Source of the DNA: Moraxellaceae bacterium AER2_44_116
GTDB lineage: Bacteria > Pseudomonadota > Gammaproteobacteria > Pseudomonadales > Moraxellaceae
NCBI GenBank assembly: GCA_006546595.1
Contig: VIAD01000004.1
Location: forward strand, 1-64,000
Length of the DNA stretch: 64,000 nt
Direction: 5' to 3'
The position numbers were made by a program, and so were the translations under genes. The notes under the pieces are model-generated. The model was not told where the DNA came from and did no database searches. It saw nothing but the letters and a program-made list of their open reading frames with translations. Positions 7,928 to 16,521 of this stretch are shown piece after piece (the stretch's first letter is position 1; the number at the start of each line of letters is the position of its first letter).

Positions 7928-10243
7928 CTAAAAACTAAACTGTGCGCTTAAAGCCGCCGAAAATGGCGCACCTAAGCTGGCTCGCGCACCGCTGTTATTT
8001 AAGGTGCTGATATATTCCTCATTAAACAGGTTATAAATATTCAAACGTACGATGGCATTTTTAGAGACTTGATACGCCGCCATCACATCCATCACCACAT
8101 AGGCAGGAATAACAGGCATGTTTTGCGTCGTTAAATCGGTATGGGCGGTGACCACCCGTTTTTGTTCGGATAAATAACGTGCGCCCCCCCCTAAAGTAAG
8201 CTTGTTAAGGGTATAAGATGTCCACAACGAAGCTGTGACATCAGGACTCCAACGCACTCCGTCAGTGATGGTAACAACACCAGAAGTCGCATTGCGTGCA
8301 CGCTGATTCAGTTGTTCACTTTCCATCAAACCAACACCCGCGGATAACTGCCAAAAATGGGTTAGCTGACCGACAACAGCCAACTCTACGCCATCAACAC
8401 GGGTTTTTGCTTCTTGACTTACCACGCCTGTCACTGCGTCTTGTGTGGTTTGGCCTTCGTTTTCGGTGCGATAAATCGCGGTTGACACATTTAAGCGTTT
8501 GTTGAGTAACTCCCACTTAGTCCCAACTTCGGCGGTGGTGGTTTTTTGTGGCTCAAGTTCCGAATTAGCTTGATTCCCTGCCGTTGCCGATAACGCAAAA
8601 TTTGCGCCTGCAGGTGGGGTTTGCGAGTTTGCTAATGCCGCATATAACGTGCTATTGCTGGTGGGCTTAAAGACTGAGCCAAGATTCCAACTGATTAATG
8701 TATCGCTATCGCTTAATTCACTACTCACAATCTCGCCTGCTTTATAACTTGTGCCTTTATAAGTTGTTGTTAAATTGCCACCTGTTCCTCCCGTTACCAA
8801 TGTGCCTATCTTGGTTTTAGTCTCATAATGGTCAGCACGCACACCCACATTCAATTTCAAAGCATCACTAAAACTCAAGGTATCAAACAAATACATGGCG
8901 GTTGTGGTTGTTTGACCATCGGTATTAGCCCCCGTCAAATACGGAACTAATAAATTATCACGATAATTAGGCTGATAGACATTGGTTAATGGCGCATAAA
9001 CAGGCAAGGTTTGGCCGTTCAAAACAACCGTTGTCGTGCTACTACTGCCTGTTGTTGTACCCAAGCTCAATTGGCTTTCGCGCAGTAACTCCACGCCAAA
9101 CACCATATCGTGCTTAATTGTTGCGGTATTAAATGCGCTGTTAATGGTGGTTTGATTGGCTAAAATATCGTTAGTTTGGTCTAGGCGTTGACGTGTACGC
9201 GCTACTTCGATCGCTTTTGTTGTCGCATTTAACGATAAGGCATTAACGCCTGTTAACACGCGGTCAATATGACTTTTACCATAGCGAGTGGTATTGCGAA
9301 TGACCGAATTTTTGCCTAGATCATGCTCAATTTTAGTGGTGAGCATATCGGCATCAATCGTTTCTTCGTCTTGCTTGCTGCCGTAAAAATTTGCTTTATT
9401 GGCTTTTGTCCCTGCTTGAATTGCGGCAGTTGCGTTATAAAAGCCTTCCATACCTAAAGTAGGAATACCCCCATCAGGCATATTATCTTGACGAATATGT
9501 TGCGAATACACATAAACGCGTGTTGGAGTCTCTAAACCAAATGCAAAGGCAGGCGCAATCGCGGTATTTTTTGTACTCACGACATCACGTTCTGCAACAT
9601 TGGCTTCTTGTACCACCACATTCAAACGAAAAGCACTTTGACTATCTATCGCTTGGTTGGTATCTATGGATAAACGCTTATTTTCATCTGTTCCCAAAGT
9701 CAAAATCACTTGATTCGCTGCATCCAAACTCGGTAATTTCGACACTAAATTGATATAACCCGAACTTGCGCCACGACCAATGTCTGCACCCGCCGCGCCT
9801 TTAACCACTTCCACTTGCTCTACATTAAAGATATCACGCGTCACTGCACCTAGATCACGGACACCATCAACAAATGTGGAGGCTTGTGTCGAAAAACCAC
9901 GCATTTGAAAGGTATCACCTGCGGCTGTATTACCATTCTCACCTAACTGCATGGTAATACCAGGCGTGTTGCGTAAGGCTTCCATTAACGACACTGCGCC
10001 CTGCTCTTGCAGCATTTCTTTTTTTAGCACTTGTACTGTTTTTGGGGTATCCACTAAGGCTTGTGTTAATTTTGGTGATGCGGACTTTTCAGCTTTATAC
10101 GAGACATCGGCACTGGCATTAATACGCACTTCATCTAACACAGGGGCTTCTTGTGCCTGTATTGGCAGGGCTAACGTCCCTGCAACCGCCATTAATGAAG
10201 AGGCAAAATTACGTGCATGTTTACGACTTGAAATAGCTTTCAC
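7928..10243 (-). CDS. TonB-dependent siderophore receptor (Fiu/PiuA-like)
   Basis: This is a 771-residue outer-membrane receptor. It has a signal peptide (about 1-30, ending ALPIQAQ), a plug domain (about 55-165: DTPKTVQVLKKEML, FQMRGF, FVDGVRD, VEVVKGAAG) and a 22-strand barrel ending in Phe (SAQFSF). The linked PKHD hydroxylase suggests a catecholate or monocatecholate ligand, as for Fiu/PiuA. It starts at a GTG (10243) preceded by GAGGA eight bases upstream. A Fur box lies about 140 bp upstream. A run of eight G on the coding strand (near 8184-8191, encoding LGGGA) is a possible slippage site. First gene of a six-gene uptake operon. Confidence 0.92.
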   Translation of the reverse strand: MKAISSRKHARNFASSLMAVAGTLALPIQAQEAPVLDEVRINASADVSYKAEKSASPKLTQALVDTPKTVQVLKKEMLQEQGAVSLMEALRNTPGITMQLGENGNTAAGDTFQMRGFSTQASTFVDGVRDLGAVTRDIFNVEQVEVVKGAAGADIGRGASSGYINLVSKLPSLDAANQVILTLGTDENKRLSIDTNQAIDSQSAFRLNVVVQEANVAERDVVSTKNTAIAPAFAFGLETPTRVYVYSQHIRQDNMPDGGIPTLGMEGFYNATAAIQAGTKANKANFYGSKQDEETIDADMLTTKIEHDLGKNSVIRNTTRYGKSHIDRVLTGVNALSLNATTKAIEVARTRQRLDQTNDILANQTTINSAFNTATIKHDMVFGVELLRESQLSLGTTTGSSSTTTVVLNGQTLPVYAPLTNVYQPNYRDNLLVPYLTGANTDGQTTTTAMYLFDTLSFSDALKLNVGVRADHYETKTKIGTLVTGGTGGNLTTTYKGTSYKAGEIVSSELSDSDTLISWNLGSVFKPTSNSTLYAALANSQTPPAGANFALSATAGNQANSELEPQKTTTAEVGTKWELLNKRLNVSTAIYRTENEGQTTQDAVTGVVSQEAKTRVDGVELAVVGQLTHFWQLSAGVGLMESEQLNQRARNATSGVVTITDGVRWSPDVTASLWTSYTLNKLTLGGGARYLSEQKRVVTAHTDLTTQNMPVIPAYVVMDVMAAYQVSKNAIVRLNIYNLFNEEYISTLNNSGARASLGAPFSAALSAQFSF

Positions 10244-10383
10244 AACAGGATTCCTCTACCAGTGTTTAAAACCAAGATTGACCGATGATGACGATGAGCA
10301 CGTTTGATGACCACGCCATCACCATGAAAATTCTCAAAAACGCTTGGCGAGTTAAAAACTTAACATTGGCTAGCATAAATTCA

Positions 10384-10402
10384 AATGATAACAATTCTCA
10401 TT
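10384..10402 (-). promoter_or_regulatory. Fur box upstream of the siderophore receptor
   Basis: AATGATAACAATTCTCATT matches the 19-bp Fur consensus closely (inverted hexamers around a central base). It lies about 140 bp upstream of the receptor GTG in an AT-rich stretch. Repression by Fe-Fur is the expected effect on the receptor-piuC-tonB-exbBD operon. Confidence 0.8.
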
Positions 10403-10496
10403 TATATTATCAACAACAATTTACAATTGAAAAATTTGAATGTGGGTAATTTCCGAAACTCTGTGTTTTACGACAGTCTAGTTGCAGCAAAAAATG

Positions 10497-10548
10497 GCTT
10501 CGACTTCATTCAGCCACCGCAACATGCTCCCTGAGCGGAGTCGAAAGG
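10497..10548. repeat. REP-like palindrome, family B
   Basis: GCTTCGACTTCATTCAG facing CTGAGCGGAGTCGAAAG, with about 17 bases between. It is one of five copies of the TTCGACTCCGCTCAG inverted pair (others at 33719, 38801, 46388 and 63869). It sits between the flavodoxin reductase gene end and the receptor Fur region. Together with the Fur box it accounts for the 330-bp gap 10244-10575. Confidence 0.8.
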
Positions 10549-10575
10549 GCGATTTACGGCAAATATCATCAGTCG

Positions 10576-11919
10576 CTAATAGACATCTCTTTGATAGCGG
10601 CCATCCCGTTGTAGCTGCGCCAACTCATCGTCACCGATGATGGTTTTTAAGGCCGCATCAACCCCCTGCCCCATCCCTTGTAAACTGCCACAAACGTAAA
10701 TGGCTGCGCCCTGTTGCAACCATGCCAACAGTTCTTTTTTTTCTGCCAGTAATACCTCTTGCACATAACGTAACGGCTGGCCATCACGCGAAAATACCGT
10801 ATCTAAACGTGTGATGATGCCTTGTGCTTGATAATGTTCTATTTCTTGTTGGCATAAAAAATCGTATTGACGTTGACGTTCACCAAAAATCAACCAACAC
10901 GGTGTTTTGTGATTGTCATTCGCCTGTTGACGTAAATGCACTAACGCACCCGCCAAGCCTGTACCACTGACAATAAAAATTAACGGACGTGTATTGTTCA
11001 CGCCTAGATGAAAAGAGGGATGTTGACGAACGCGCAAAGCAACCGTTGAACCTAATGGCACACGGGCGAGCAACCCCGAAGCCATGCCCTGCTCACCTGT
11101 TGCGCGATAATGTAAACGGACTAATAAAGCAATATGCTGCTGATAAGGCAAGCTCAGCACCGTATAATCTCTAGGCGTGTGTTGCTCACCCAGTGACAAT
11201 TGCACTAAATCGCCCGCTTGCCACGTCATCGCATTGGGATGAGTTGAGCTAAACTGAAGATAATAAATCGGTGCGCCTTGACTATGTGGATTTAATAACT
11301 GCCGCTCTTGCAATATCCATTCACTAAAATCGGTATTTTCTGTCCAATCAGGGCTATCGTTTGTACCCGCCAAATGCACTAACTGTCTGCGCCATTGCTC
11401 TATCGCTGTTGAATCTTGATTATCAACGTCAATACGCGCAAAATACGGCGTTGCCCCTTGTTGTTGTAACCACCCATCAAGCCTGACACCAAAAGCACAA
11501 AACGGCTCATAGTGCCTACTGCCTAACGCCAACAACGCATAATGTAGCTGCGATAAATCCAGTCTTTGACTCAAGGTCTGCTGTACAAAGCCTTGAGCCA
11601 TATCAGGTGCATCCCCTTCGCCATACGTGCTGACAATTAATAACAAACGCTCTACTTGTTGCATTACGCTTGGCGTAAGTTGTGCCAAAGGCAGACATTG
11701 CACTGCTACGCCTGCTAATTGTAAAGTTTTAGCAGTTTGTTCGGCTAAGGCTTGTGCGTGTCCTGTTTGACTGGCATATGCCACACACCATGCTTTTTGT
11801 GGCGGCACCATCACCAGAGACTGAGATTTTTTACGCCACCACCAAACACTAAGGCATAAACAGACATACACCAACACAACACTCAAAGCTAATTGCCAAC
11901 GCCACACATCATGAGTCAT
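10576..11919 (-). CDS. Membrane-anchored flavodoxin/ferredoxin-NADP reductase (CysJ-like)
   Basis: This is a 447-residue diflavin reductase: one N-terminal TM helix (about 8-28), an FMN flavodoxin domain (about 42-185: VAYASQTGHAQALAEQTA, STYGEGDAPDMAQ, ALGSRHYEPFC), then FAD-binding (RDYTVLSLP) and NADPH-binding (FIVSGTGLAGALVHLR, ICGSLQGM-like VCGSLQGMGQGV) domains. It resembles sulfite reductase flavoprotein alpha. Its position at the end of a PepSY-DUF2271-DUF4198 operon behind a Fur box suggests a role in reductive iron release from imported chelates at the inner membrane; this is inference. ATG overlaps the preceding TAA (TAATG). Confidence 0.85.
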   Translation of the reverse strand: MTHDVWRWQLALSVVLVYVCLCLSVWWWRKKSQSLVMVPPQKAWCVAYASQTGHAQALAEQTAKTLQLAGVAVQCLPLAQLTPSVMQQVERLLLIVSTYGEGDAPDMAQGFVQQTLSQRLDLSQLHYALLALGSRHYEPFCAFGVRLDGWLQQQGATPYFARIDVDNQDSTAIEQWRRQLVHLAGTNDSPDWTENTDFSEWILQERQLLNPHSQGAPIYYLQFSSTHPNAMTWQAGDLVQLSLGEQHTPRDYTVLSLPYQQHIALLVRLHYRATGEQGMASGLLARVPLGSTVALRVRQHPSFHLGVNNTRPLIFIVSGTGLAGALVHLRQQANDNHKTPCWLIFGERQRQYDFLCQQEIEHYQAQGIITRLDTVFSRDGQPLRYVQEVLLAEKKELLAWLQQGAAIYVCGSLQGMGQGVDAALKTIIGDDELAQLQRDGRYQRDVY

Positions 11920-12782
11920 TATTGTGGTAACACTTCCAAGGTTGCCGCATAGGTGTAGCGTTTTTCAGGCATGGCTGCACGTGTGCCATCGGCTTGCATC
12001 TCAGCCGCTTTAGGATAATTGACATTCAGCCAATACATCCCTGCATACGGCCACGTTACCTGTATCACGCCATTGGCATCGCTTTGCGCTTTTATTTCAC
12101 CCAAAATGCCACGATAGCGCACTCCTCCTGCAATAATAGATACCGCCGTATTCGCTAAGGGTTTGCCGTCTAATAACACGGTAAACGTCGCTGTTTCTTT
12201 GGCAAATAATTCATTAGGGTGATTAACGGAAACCAACTCCAAACCTTGCCCAATAGGTGTTAATACCGTCCTAGTCGGCTTGCCCGCCGAAACAAAGGTC
12301 TCTAAACGCGCAAAGGTACGTGACACGATGATATCTTTAGTATCCACAGGTAATTCTTTCGCCATTTTTTCTTCTGTACCACGCCAGCGTTTTTGCTCGC
12401 CGTTTAAGCTATAAGTAGCCATGACATTTTGTGAAGTTTGACTAATGCGATACGTGCCTTGTTGCGATAATTTAATATCGACCGTACTGCGAAATTTACC
12501 TTTATGACTTGTTTCAGGGGTAATAGCAGAGCCATCAGGTGCAGTAATTTGTAAACCATCTAATGCTAAGGCATTGGTATCAAAATCAAATAACTGTTCA
12601 GATACTGCGCCATCAATGGTGACCCACGGCTCTTTCGTATCAATTTGCGTACTAGAAGGCAACAACCATTGACGGTGCGCCTGTGCCTGCGGAAAAACCA
12701 CTAATAATGAGATGGCTAATACTGTTTTTTGGATGATATTCAAGATAATCGTTTCTCTGTTGATAATGAACGCATCGTGCAT
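11919..12782 (-). CDS. DUF4198 domain-containing periplasmic protein
   Basis: This is a secreted protein of about 270-287 residues. A signal peptide (LNIIQKTVLAISLLVVFPQAQA, starting near residue 14) ends just before HRQWLLPSSTQ, the usual DUF4198 beginning (His right after cleavage). The C-terminal half contains a carboxypeptidase-regulatory-like/Ig-like beta domain (NELFAKETATFTVLLDGKPLANTAVSII). DUF4198 proteins accompany cobalt, nickel or iron uptake genes and may bind metal through the mature N-terminal His. The exact start is uncertain: the ATG at 12782, or a TTG near 12743 that fits the signal peptide better. Overlaps the reductase gene by one base. Confidence 0.8.
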   Translation of the reverse strand: MHDAFIINRETIILNIIQKTVLAISLLVVFPQAQAHRQWLLPSSTQIDTKEPWVTIDGAVSEQLFDFDTNALALDGLQITAPDGSAITPETSHKGKFRSTVDIKLSQQGTYRISQTSQNVMATYSLNGEQKRWRGTEEKMAKELPVDTKDIIVSRTFARLETFVSAGKPTRTVLTPIGQGLELVSVNHPNELFAKETATFTVLLDGKPLANTAVSIIAGGVRYRGILGEIKAQSDANGVIQVTWPYAGMYWLNVNYPKAAEMQADGTRAAMPEKRYTYAATLEVLPQ

Positions 12783-12792
12783 GAGCCTTGCG

Positions 12793-13305
12793 TTATGGTT
12801 TAACGGTGACGATCACTTTGCCGAGTTCTTCTTGGCCTTGTGCGCTATTTTGGCTAACTTTTTTAACAGGCCAATCAAACGGCACACGCAATAACTCGCG
12901 CCCCCCCCCTTCTCTGGCGGCTTCTATCACTAACTGATAACTCCCATGAGGCAGGGTTACGAGTGGCGTAGCTGTCCCCTTGAACAGCAATTCGTGCTGC
13001 CCGACATTGCGCGTTGCCCCAGACACGCCATCAACAGGCATTTGCAACTCGCGACCATTTTTACGCCACCATTGACGCAAATCTTTTAACCATTTAGTGC
13101 CGCCGTTATCACGTTTTTTTAGGTCGTACCACACCGCCAAATTAGCCACAAATTGCTGATTGGGCTGTTCTAACCAAACAGCCACATAAGGTCGATGATA
13201 CTCAGCAACATTTAATGACGGAATAGCGACACTGACGCTCAAATCACCTGCTCGACTGACTCCACTGACATATAACAACATCAACAAGACGACATAATGC
13301 TTCAT
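12793..13305 (-). CDS. DUF2271 domain-containing periplasmic protein
   Basis: This is a 170-residue protein with signal peptide MKHYVVLLMLLYVSGVSRA and a DUF2271 domain: RPYVAVWLEQPNQQFVANLAVWYD, WLKDLRQWWRKNGRE, and VDGVSGATRN. DUF2271 proteins are found with PepSY-TM proteins in iron- or flavin-related operons; function is not established. The coding strand carries a run of nine G (12901-12909, encoding the EGGGR region), long enough for slipped-strand frameshifting. In this sequence the frame is intact. Confidence 0.85.
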   Translation of the reverse strand: MKHYVVLLMLLYVSGVSRAGDLSVSVAIPSLNVAEYHRPYVAVWLEQPNQQFVANLAVWYDLKKRDNGGTKWLKDLRQWWRKNGRELQMPVDGVSGATRNVGQHELLFKGTATPLVTLPHGSYQLVIEAAREGGGRELLRVPFDWPVKKVSQNSAQGQEELGKVIVTVKP

Positions 13306-13344
13306 AACAAACTCCTCAGAATTGACGTTGCTATTACTGACAGA

Positions 13345-13965
13345 TTAATGAACCCACAAAATCACCAATAACAGAGGCACTAGCACACCCAGACCCACAA
13401 CAGGCCACACTAAAGGTCGATTAACGGCATGGAGCTTTAATATCCACAATCCCGTCAGTGAAAAAATCAAACAACCGACCGAAAACACATCAATAAACAC
13501 ATTCCATACCGCTCCTGTATGGCGGCCTTTGTGCAAATCATTCAGCAAAGACACCCAGCCACGCTCAGTCAACTCATATTCAAAAGAGGCATCCTGTAAG
13601 CCCAAACGTGCCCACGCATCACCCCCTGCACGCGGCAAAGCAATATAAACCTCGTCTAATGACCATTCGGCAGATTGCGGCGTATGTAAATCTATACCCT
13701 GACGATCAATCAGCCACGACTCTACCGTTATAGGCAAAGGAGCTGTTTTCCCCTCATATTGCGCGGCGATTTGTTGAAGTTGCTGTTGCAAGACAGGAGG
13801 GATGATGGCCATTTTTTGCGTCACCACAGGCTTAGCTTCGATATCTTGGGCATGATTTAAGGTAATGCCTGTCATGCTAAACAGTAACATCCCCACCAAG
13901 CACAACGCAGAACTCAGCCAGTGCCAGAGATATAACTGTTTTAACAACGCTGCTTTAGCCAACAC
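13345..13965 (-). CDS. PepSY-associated TM helix protein
   Basis: This is a 206-residue inner-membrane protein with an N-terminal TM (about 10-32, LWHWLSSALCLVGMLLFSMTGITLNH), a periplasmic PepSY-like region and two C-terminal TM helices (about 150-178 and 186-205). It has the motif WVSLLNDLHKGRHTGAVWNVFIDVFS, typical of PepSY_TM proteins of Fe-responsive operons. Starts at GTG 13965 (AAGG ten bases before) or TTG one codon later. First gene of the PepSY-DUF2271-DUF4198-reductase operon with a near-perfect Fur box just upstream. Confidence 0.85.
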   Translation of the reverse strand: MLAKAALLKQLYLWHWLSSALCLVGMLLFSMTGITLNHAQDIEAKPVVTQKMAIIPPVLQQQLQQIAAQYEGKTAPLPITVESWLIDRQGIDLHTPQSAEWSLDEVYIALPRAGGDAWARLGLQDASFEYELTERGWVSLLNDLHKGRHTGAVWNVFIDVFSVGCLIFSLTGLWILKLHAVNRPLVWPVVGLGVLVPLLLVILWVH

Positions 13966-13984
13966 ACACCTTAAATATAATATA

Positions 13985-14003
13985 AATGATAACGATTATC
14001 ATT
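13985..14003 (-). promoter_or_regulatory. Fur box upstream of the PepSY operon
   Basis: AATGATAACGATTATCATT is an almost perfect 19-bp Fur palindrome, 20 bp upstream of the PepSY GTG, embedded in AT-rich promoter-like sequence. It predicts iron repression of the four-gene operon. Confidence 0.92.
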
Positions 14004-14104
14004 CTAATATAAAGAGTAATGAAAATCAAGATTAGCGCGGTGTATTCAAGCTAACGGAAATTTAGAGTTGCTGTACTGGCAATAGCTCTTAAACACAATG
14101 ACCG

Positions 14105-15262
14105 CTACTTTCTTAATATCAGCAACGATATCCCCCCTGCCACTAAGCCCCAAAATGCCGAACCCACACCCCATACCGTCAAGCCTGATGCGGTCACTAA
14201 AAAAGTGATTAACGCAGGCTCACGCTCGTGTTCATGTTCTAACGCAGTGGCTAAACCATTACCAATCGTGCCTAACAATGCGATACCTGCAACAGCCAAT
14301 ACTAACTCTTGAGGAAATGCGGCAAAAATAGCGGTTGTCGCCGTGGCGAATAATCCCATCAAAAAATAAAATAGACCTGCAAATACTGCCGCGACATAGC
14401 GTTTACGCTTATCTTCATGAGCTTCACGGCCTAAACAAATGGCCGCCGTTACCGCGGCTAAATTAATCGCAAACGCGCCAAACGGTGCAAAAATAACATT
14501 CGCAACACCCGTCCAACCCACTAATGGTGAAATAGGCGTGTGATAACCAAACGTTCTAATTGCCGCCGCCCCTGCCATATTTTGCGAAGCCATCGTCACG
14601 ATAAATAAGGGTATAGCGACCCCCACAACAGCATGTAATGAAAACTGTGGCGATACCCAAACAGGTGAGGTAAACGTCAGCGGTATATTATGCAGATGCA
14701 ACATGCCTTGTAGGCGAGCAACGACTAAGCCAACCGCTAATGCAGCCAGTACAGCATAACGTGGTTTGATACGACGCACGACTAAATACAGACTTAACAT
14801 TGCCAACACCATGACAGGCTGACTGTGAATCGCAGTGAAAGCATTTAAGCCAAAACGTAATAAAATCCCAGCCAGCATTGCCGCTGCCAATGACATCGGA
14901 ATGTGTGTCATCATCCGTTCAAATAAGCCCGAAAAGCCCGATAGACTGATTAACACGCCTGAAATAATAAACGCGCCAATGGCTTCAGGCATCGTTAAAT
15001 GATCGGCAACACTGATGAGCATGACCGCACTGGCAGTTGACCAAGCGGTGGCAATCGGTACTTGATAACGTAATGACAAGCCAATACTGGTGATAGCCAT
15101 GCCCATACACAACGCCCATAACCACGAACTTGTTTGTGCAGGACTGGCACCTAAGGCTTGCGCCGCCTGAAAAACAATAATACCCGAGCTACTAAAACCA
15201 ACTAATACCGCAACAAAACCTGCGACAACTGCCGAAAAAGACAGGTCTTTAAAAAAAGACAT
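14105..15262 (-). CDS. benE: Benzoate/H+ symporter, BenE family
   Basis: This is a 385-residue polytopic membrane protein of about 12 TM helices, with the BenE motifs GFSSSGIIVFQAAQALGASPAQTSSWLWAL, IPIATAWSTASAVML-type segment (VPIATAWSTASAVML), VAIPLFIVTMASQNMAGAAAIRT and FGAFAINLAAVTAAICLG. The family imports benzoate in Acinetobacter. No benzoate dioxygenase genes lie next to it; the only linked gene is a small tautomerase ten bases upstream, so the substrate here is uncertain. Confidence 0.88.
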   Translation of the reverse strand: MSFFKDLSFSAVVAGFVAVLVGFSSSGIIVFQAAQALGASPAQTSSWLWALCMGMAITSIGLSLRYQVPIATAWSTASAVMLISVADHLTMPEAIGAFIISGVLISLSGFSGLFERMMTHIPMSLAAAMLAGILLRFGLNAFTAIHSQPVMVLAMLSLYLVVRRIKPRYAVLAALAVGLVVARLQGMLHLHNIPLTFTSPVWVSPQFSLHAVVGVAIPLFIVTMASQNMAGAAAIRTFGYHTPISPLVGWTGVANVIFAPFGAFAINLAAVTAAICLGREAHEDKRKRYVAAVFAGLFYFLMGLFATATTAIFAAFPQELVLAVAGIALLGTIGNGLATALEHEHEREPALITFLVTASGLTVWGVGSAFWGLVAGGISLLILRK

Positions 15263-15272
15263 GAAAACAACC

Positions 15273-15482
15273 TTATTTTTTTGCAGCGGCCAGGCGAAGA
15301 GTCGTCACGCTTTGCCCTGCAATACCCCAGTTGTCGGTATCCACTTCATCAATCACCACAACTGTCGTGGCAGGATTCTTATCCAACACCCGCACTAATA
15401 ACTCGGTCACTCCTGCAATCAGCTCCGCTTTTTGCTCCGCCGTTGCCCCTTCACGGGTGATTTTAATATTGACATAAGGCAT
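15273..15482 (-). CDS. 4-oxalocrotonate tautomerase family enzyme
   Basis: This is a 69-residue tautomerase with the catalytic amino-terminal Pro exposed after Met removal (MPYVNIKITREGATAEQK), Arg at about residue 10, and the family segment VTELLVRVLDKNPATTVVVIDEV. CGGAGA precedes the ATG. It is transcribed immediately before benE (about ten bases apart), which fits aromatic-acid catabolism, where 4-OT isomerises 2-hydroxymuconate-type intermediates. The actual substrate is unknown. Confidence 0.88.
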   Translation of the reverse strand: MPYVNIKITREGATAEQKAELIAGVTELLVRVLDKNPATTVVVIDEVDTDNWGIAGQSVTTLRLAAAKK

Positions 15483-15584
15483 AAAAAATCTCCGATAACA
15501 ATTTTCATTTGGTGTGCTAAACCCAGTCTAAATAGAAAACAGTAGTTACTGATAAAGCAGCATTTTGAGTTGATTTTACTAGCC

Positions 15585-15663
15585 ACCCTCACTCTAGCTC
15601 TCTCCCTCGGGGAGAGAGAACTATGCTCCCTCTCCCTGAGGGAGAGGGCTGGGGTGAGGGTTA
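15585..15663. repeat. Palindromic repeat, family F (CCCTCACTC...GAGTGAGGG type)
   Basis: ACCCTCACTCTAGCTCTCTC ... CTGGGGTGAGGGTTA with an inner CTCCCTCGGGGAGAG hairpin and a CCCTCTCCCTGAGGGAGAGGG hairpin. A second, longer copy lies at 61180-61304. With the family A element below it occupies most of the 317-bp gap between the tautomerase and GST genes. Confidence 0.8.
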
Positions 15664-15706
15664 AGGACAAACTACGGCTTTCTGTTTGGTTGCTGAGCTA
15701 CACATC

Positions 15707-15759
15707 TGTAGGGGCGAATTTATTCGCCCACAAATACGGCAGTTGAAACCACCCCTACA
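15707..15759. repeat. REP element, family A
   Basis: TGTAGGGGCGAATTTATTCG, then CCCA and, after about 20 bases, CACCCCTACA. This is the same GTAGGGGCGAAT(N2)ATTCGCC palindrome that flanks the RAYT gene at 54785-55234. It is the only copy seen far from that gene. Confidence 0.8.
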
Positions 15760-15799
15760 AAAAATTCAGCTCACTCATAGAACAAAGCCATATCACCCA

Positions 15800-16411
15800 T
15801 TAAGCCACCAAACCTTCTTCTTTCAACGCGGCATACACCGCTGGACGTGCCGCTACCCGTTGTAAAAACTGCTGCAAATTTGCATGGCCAGAAATATCCA
15901 CACCGACATACTTTGTCCAATTAGACACCACAAATAAATACGCATCGGCAACGGTGAATTGTTCACCTGTTAAATACGCTTTGCCATCTAGTTGTGCCGA
16001 CACCCACGTAAACTTTCTTGCCAGTGCGGCGCTAAACTCCGCTTTGGTGTCCGCCGACGACGTGGGATTAAACAACGGCGAAAATGATTTATGCAATTCC
16101 GAGGTAATGTAATTTTGCCATTCCATGACCCGATAACGCGCCATTGATCCTGCGGCAGGAATCAAGCTTGTGTTTTGAGCAAAGTCTGCTAAATATTGGC
16201 AAATAATCGGCCCTTCACTGAGGTACTCGCCATTATCCAATAGTAAAAATGGTACGCTGCCTTTAGGATTAATCGTATAAAAATCAGTACCATCTGCTGT
16301 TTTATGCGTTGCTAAATCAACACGCTCAAGCGTTAAGTTAATATCTGCTTCTTTAGCAACAATATGAGGAGCTAATGAACAAGCACCCGCAGCAAAATAA
16401 AGTTTCATCAT
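15800..16411 (-). CDS. gstA: Glutathione S-transferase, GstA (beta-class) type
   Basis: This is a glutathione transferase of about 203 residues. MMKLYFAAGACSLAPHIVAKEA contains the beta-class Cys/Ser region, KGSVPFLLLDNGEYLSEGPII the glutathione-binding cis-Pro and ES/EG motif, and FTVADAYLFVVSNW the C-terminal capping box. It conjugates or reduces electrophiles. I start it at the first ATG of ATGATG (16411), with AAGGA five bases upstream. It is divergent from a LysR regulator, sharing a 110-bp control region with an inverted repeat. Confidence 0.9.
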   Translation of the reverse strand: MMKLYFAAGACSLAPHIVAKEADINLTLERVDLATHKTADGTDFYTINPKGSVPFLLLDNGEYLSEGPIICQYLADFAQNTSLIPAAGSMARYRVMEWQNYITSELHKSFSPLFNPTSSADTKAEFSAALARKFTWVSAQLDGKAYLTGEQFTVADAYLFVVSNWTKYVGVDISGHANLQQFLQRVAARPAVYAALKEEGLVA

Positions 16412-16456
16412 CAATGTCCTTGTTATCAAGTTTGGGAAAGTGAAGCGAGCATAACT

Positions 16457-16477
16457 CTTTATCATTGTGGGATAAAG
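16457..16477. promoter_or_regulatory. Probable LysR operator between GST and its divergent regulator
   Basis: A perfect inverted repeat CTTTATC-N7-GATAAAG lies in the intergenic region between the GST gene (-) and the LysR gene (+). The dyad position and divergent arrangement are typical of LysR recognition sites. Assignment to this regulator is inference. Confidence 0.65.
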
Positions 16478-16521
16478 CGTATAAAATATAATAATTTATA
16501 TGACAAATCGGGATAATATGA

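Noticed and set aside
15419..15670. Minus-strand frame through the family F repeat
   Set aside because: Translated palindromic repeat (LTPALSLREREHS) overlapping the tautomerase start; not coding.
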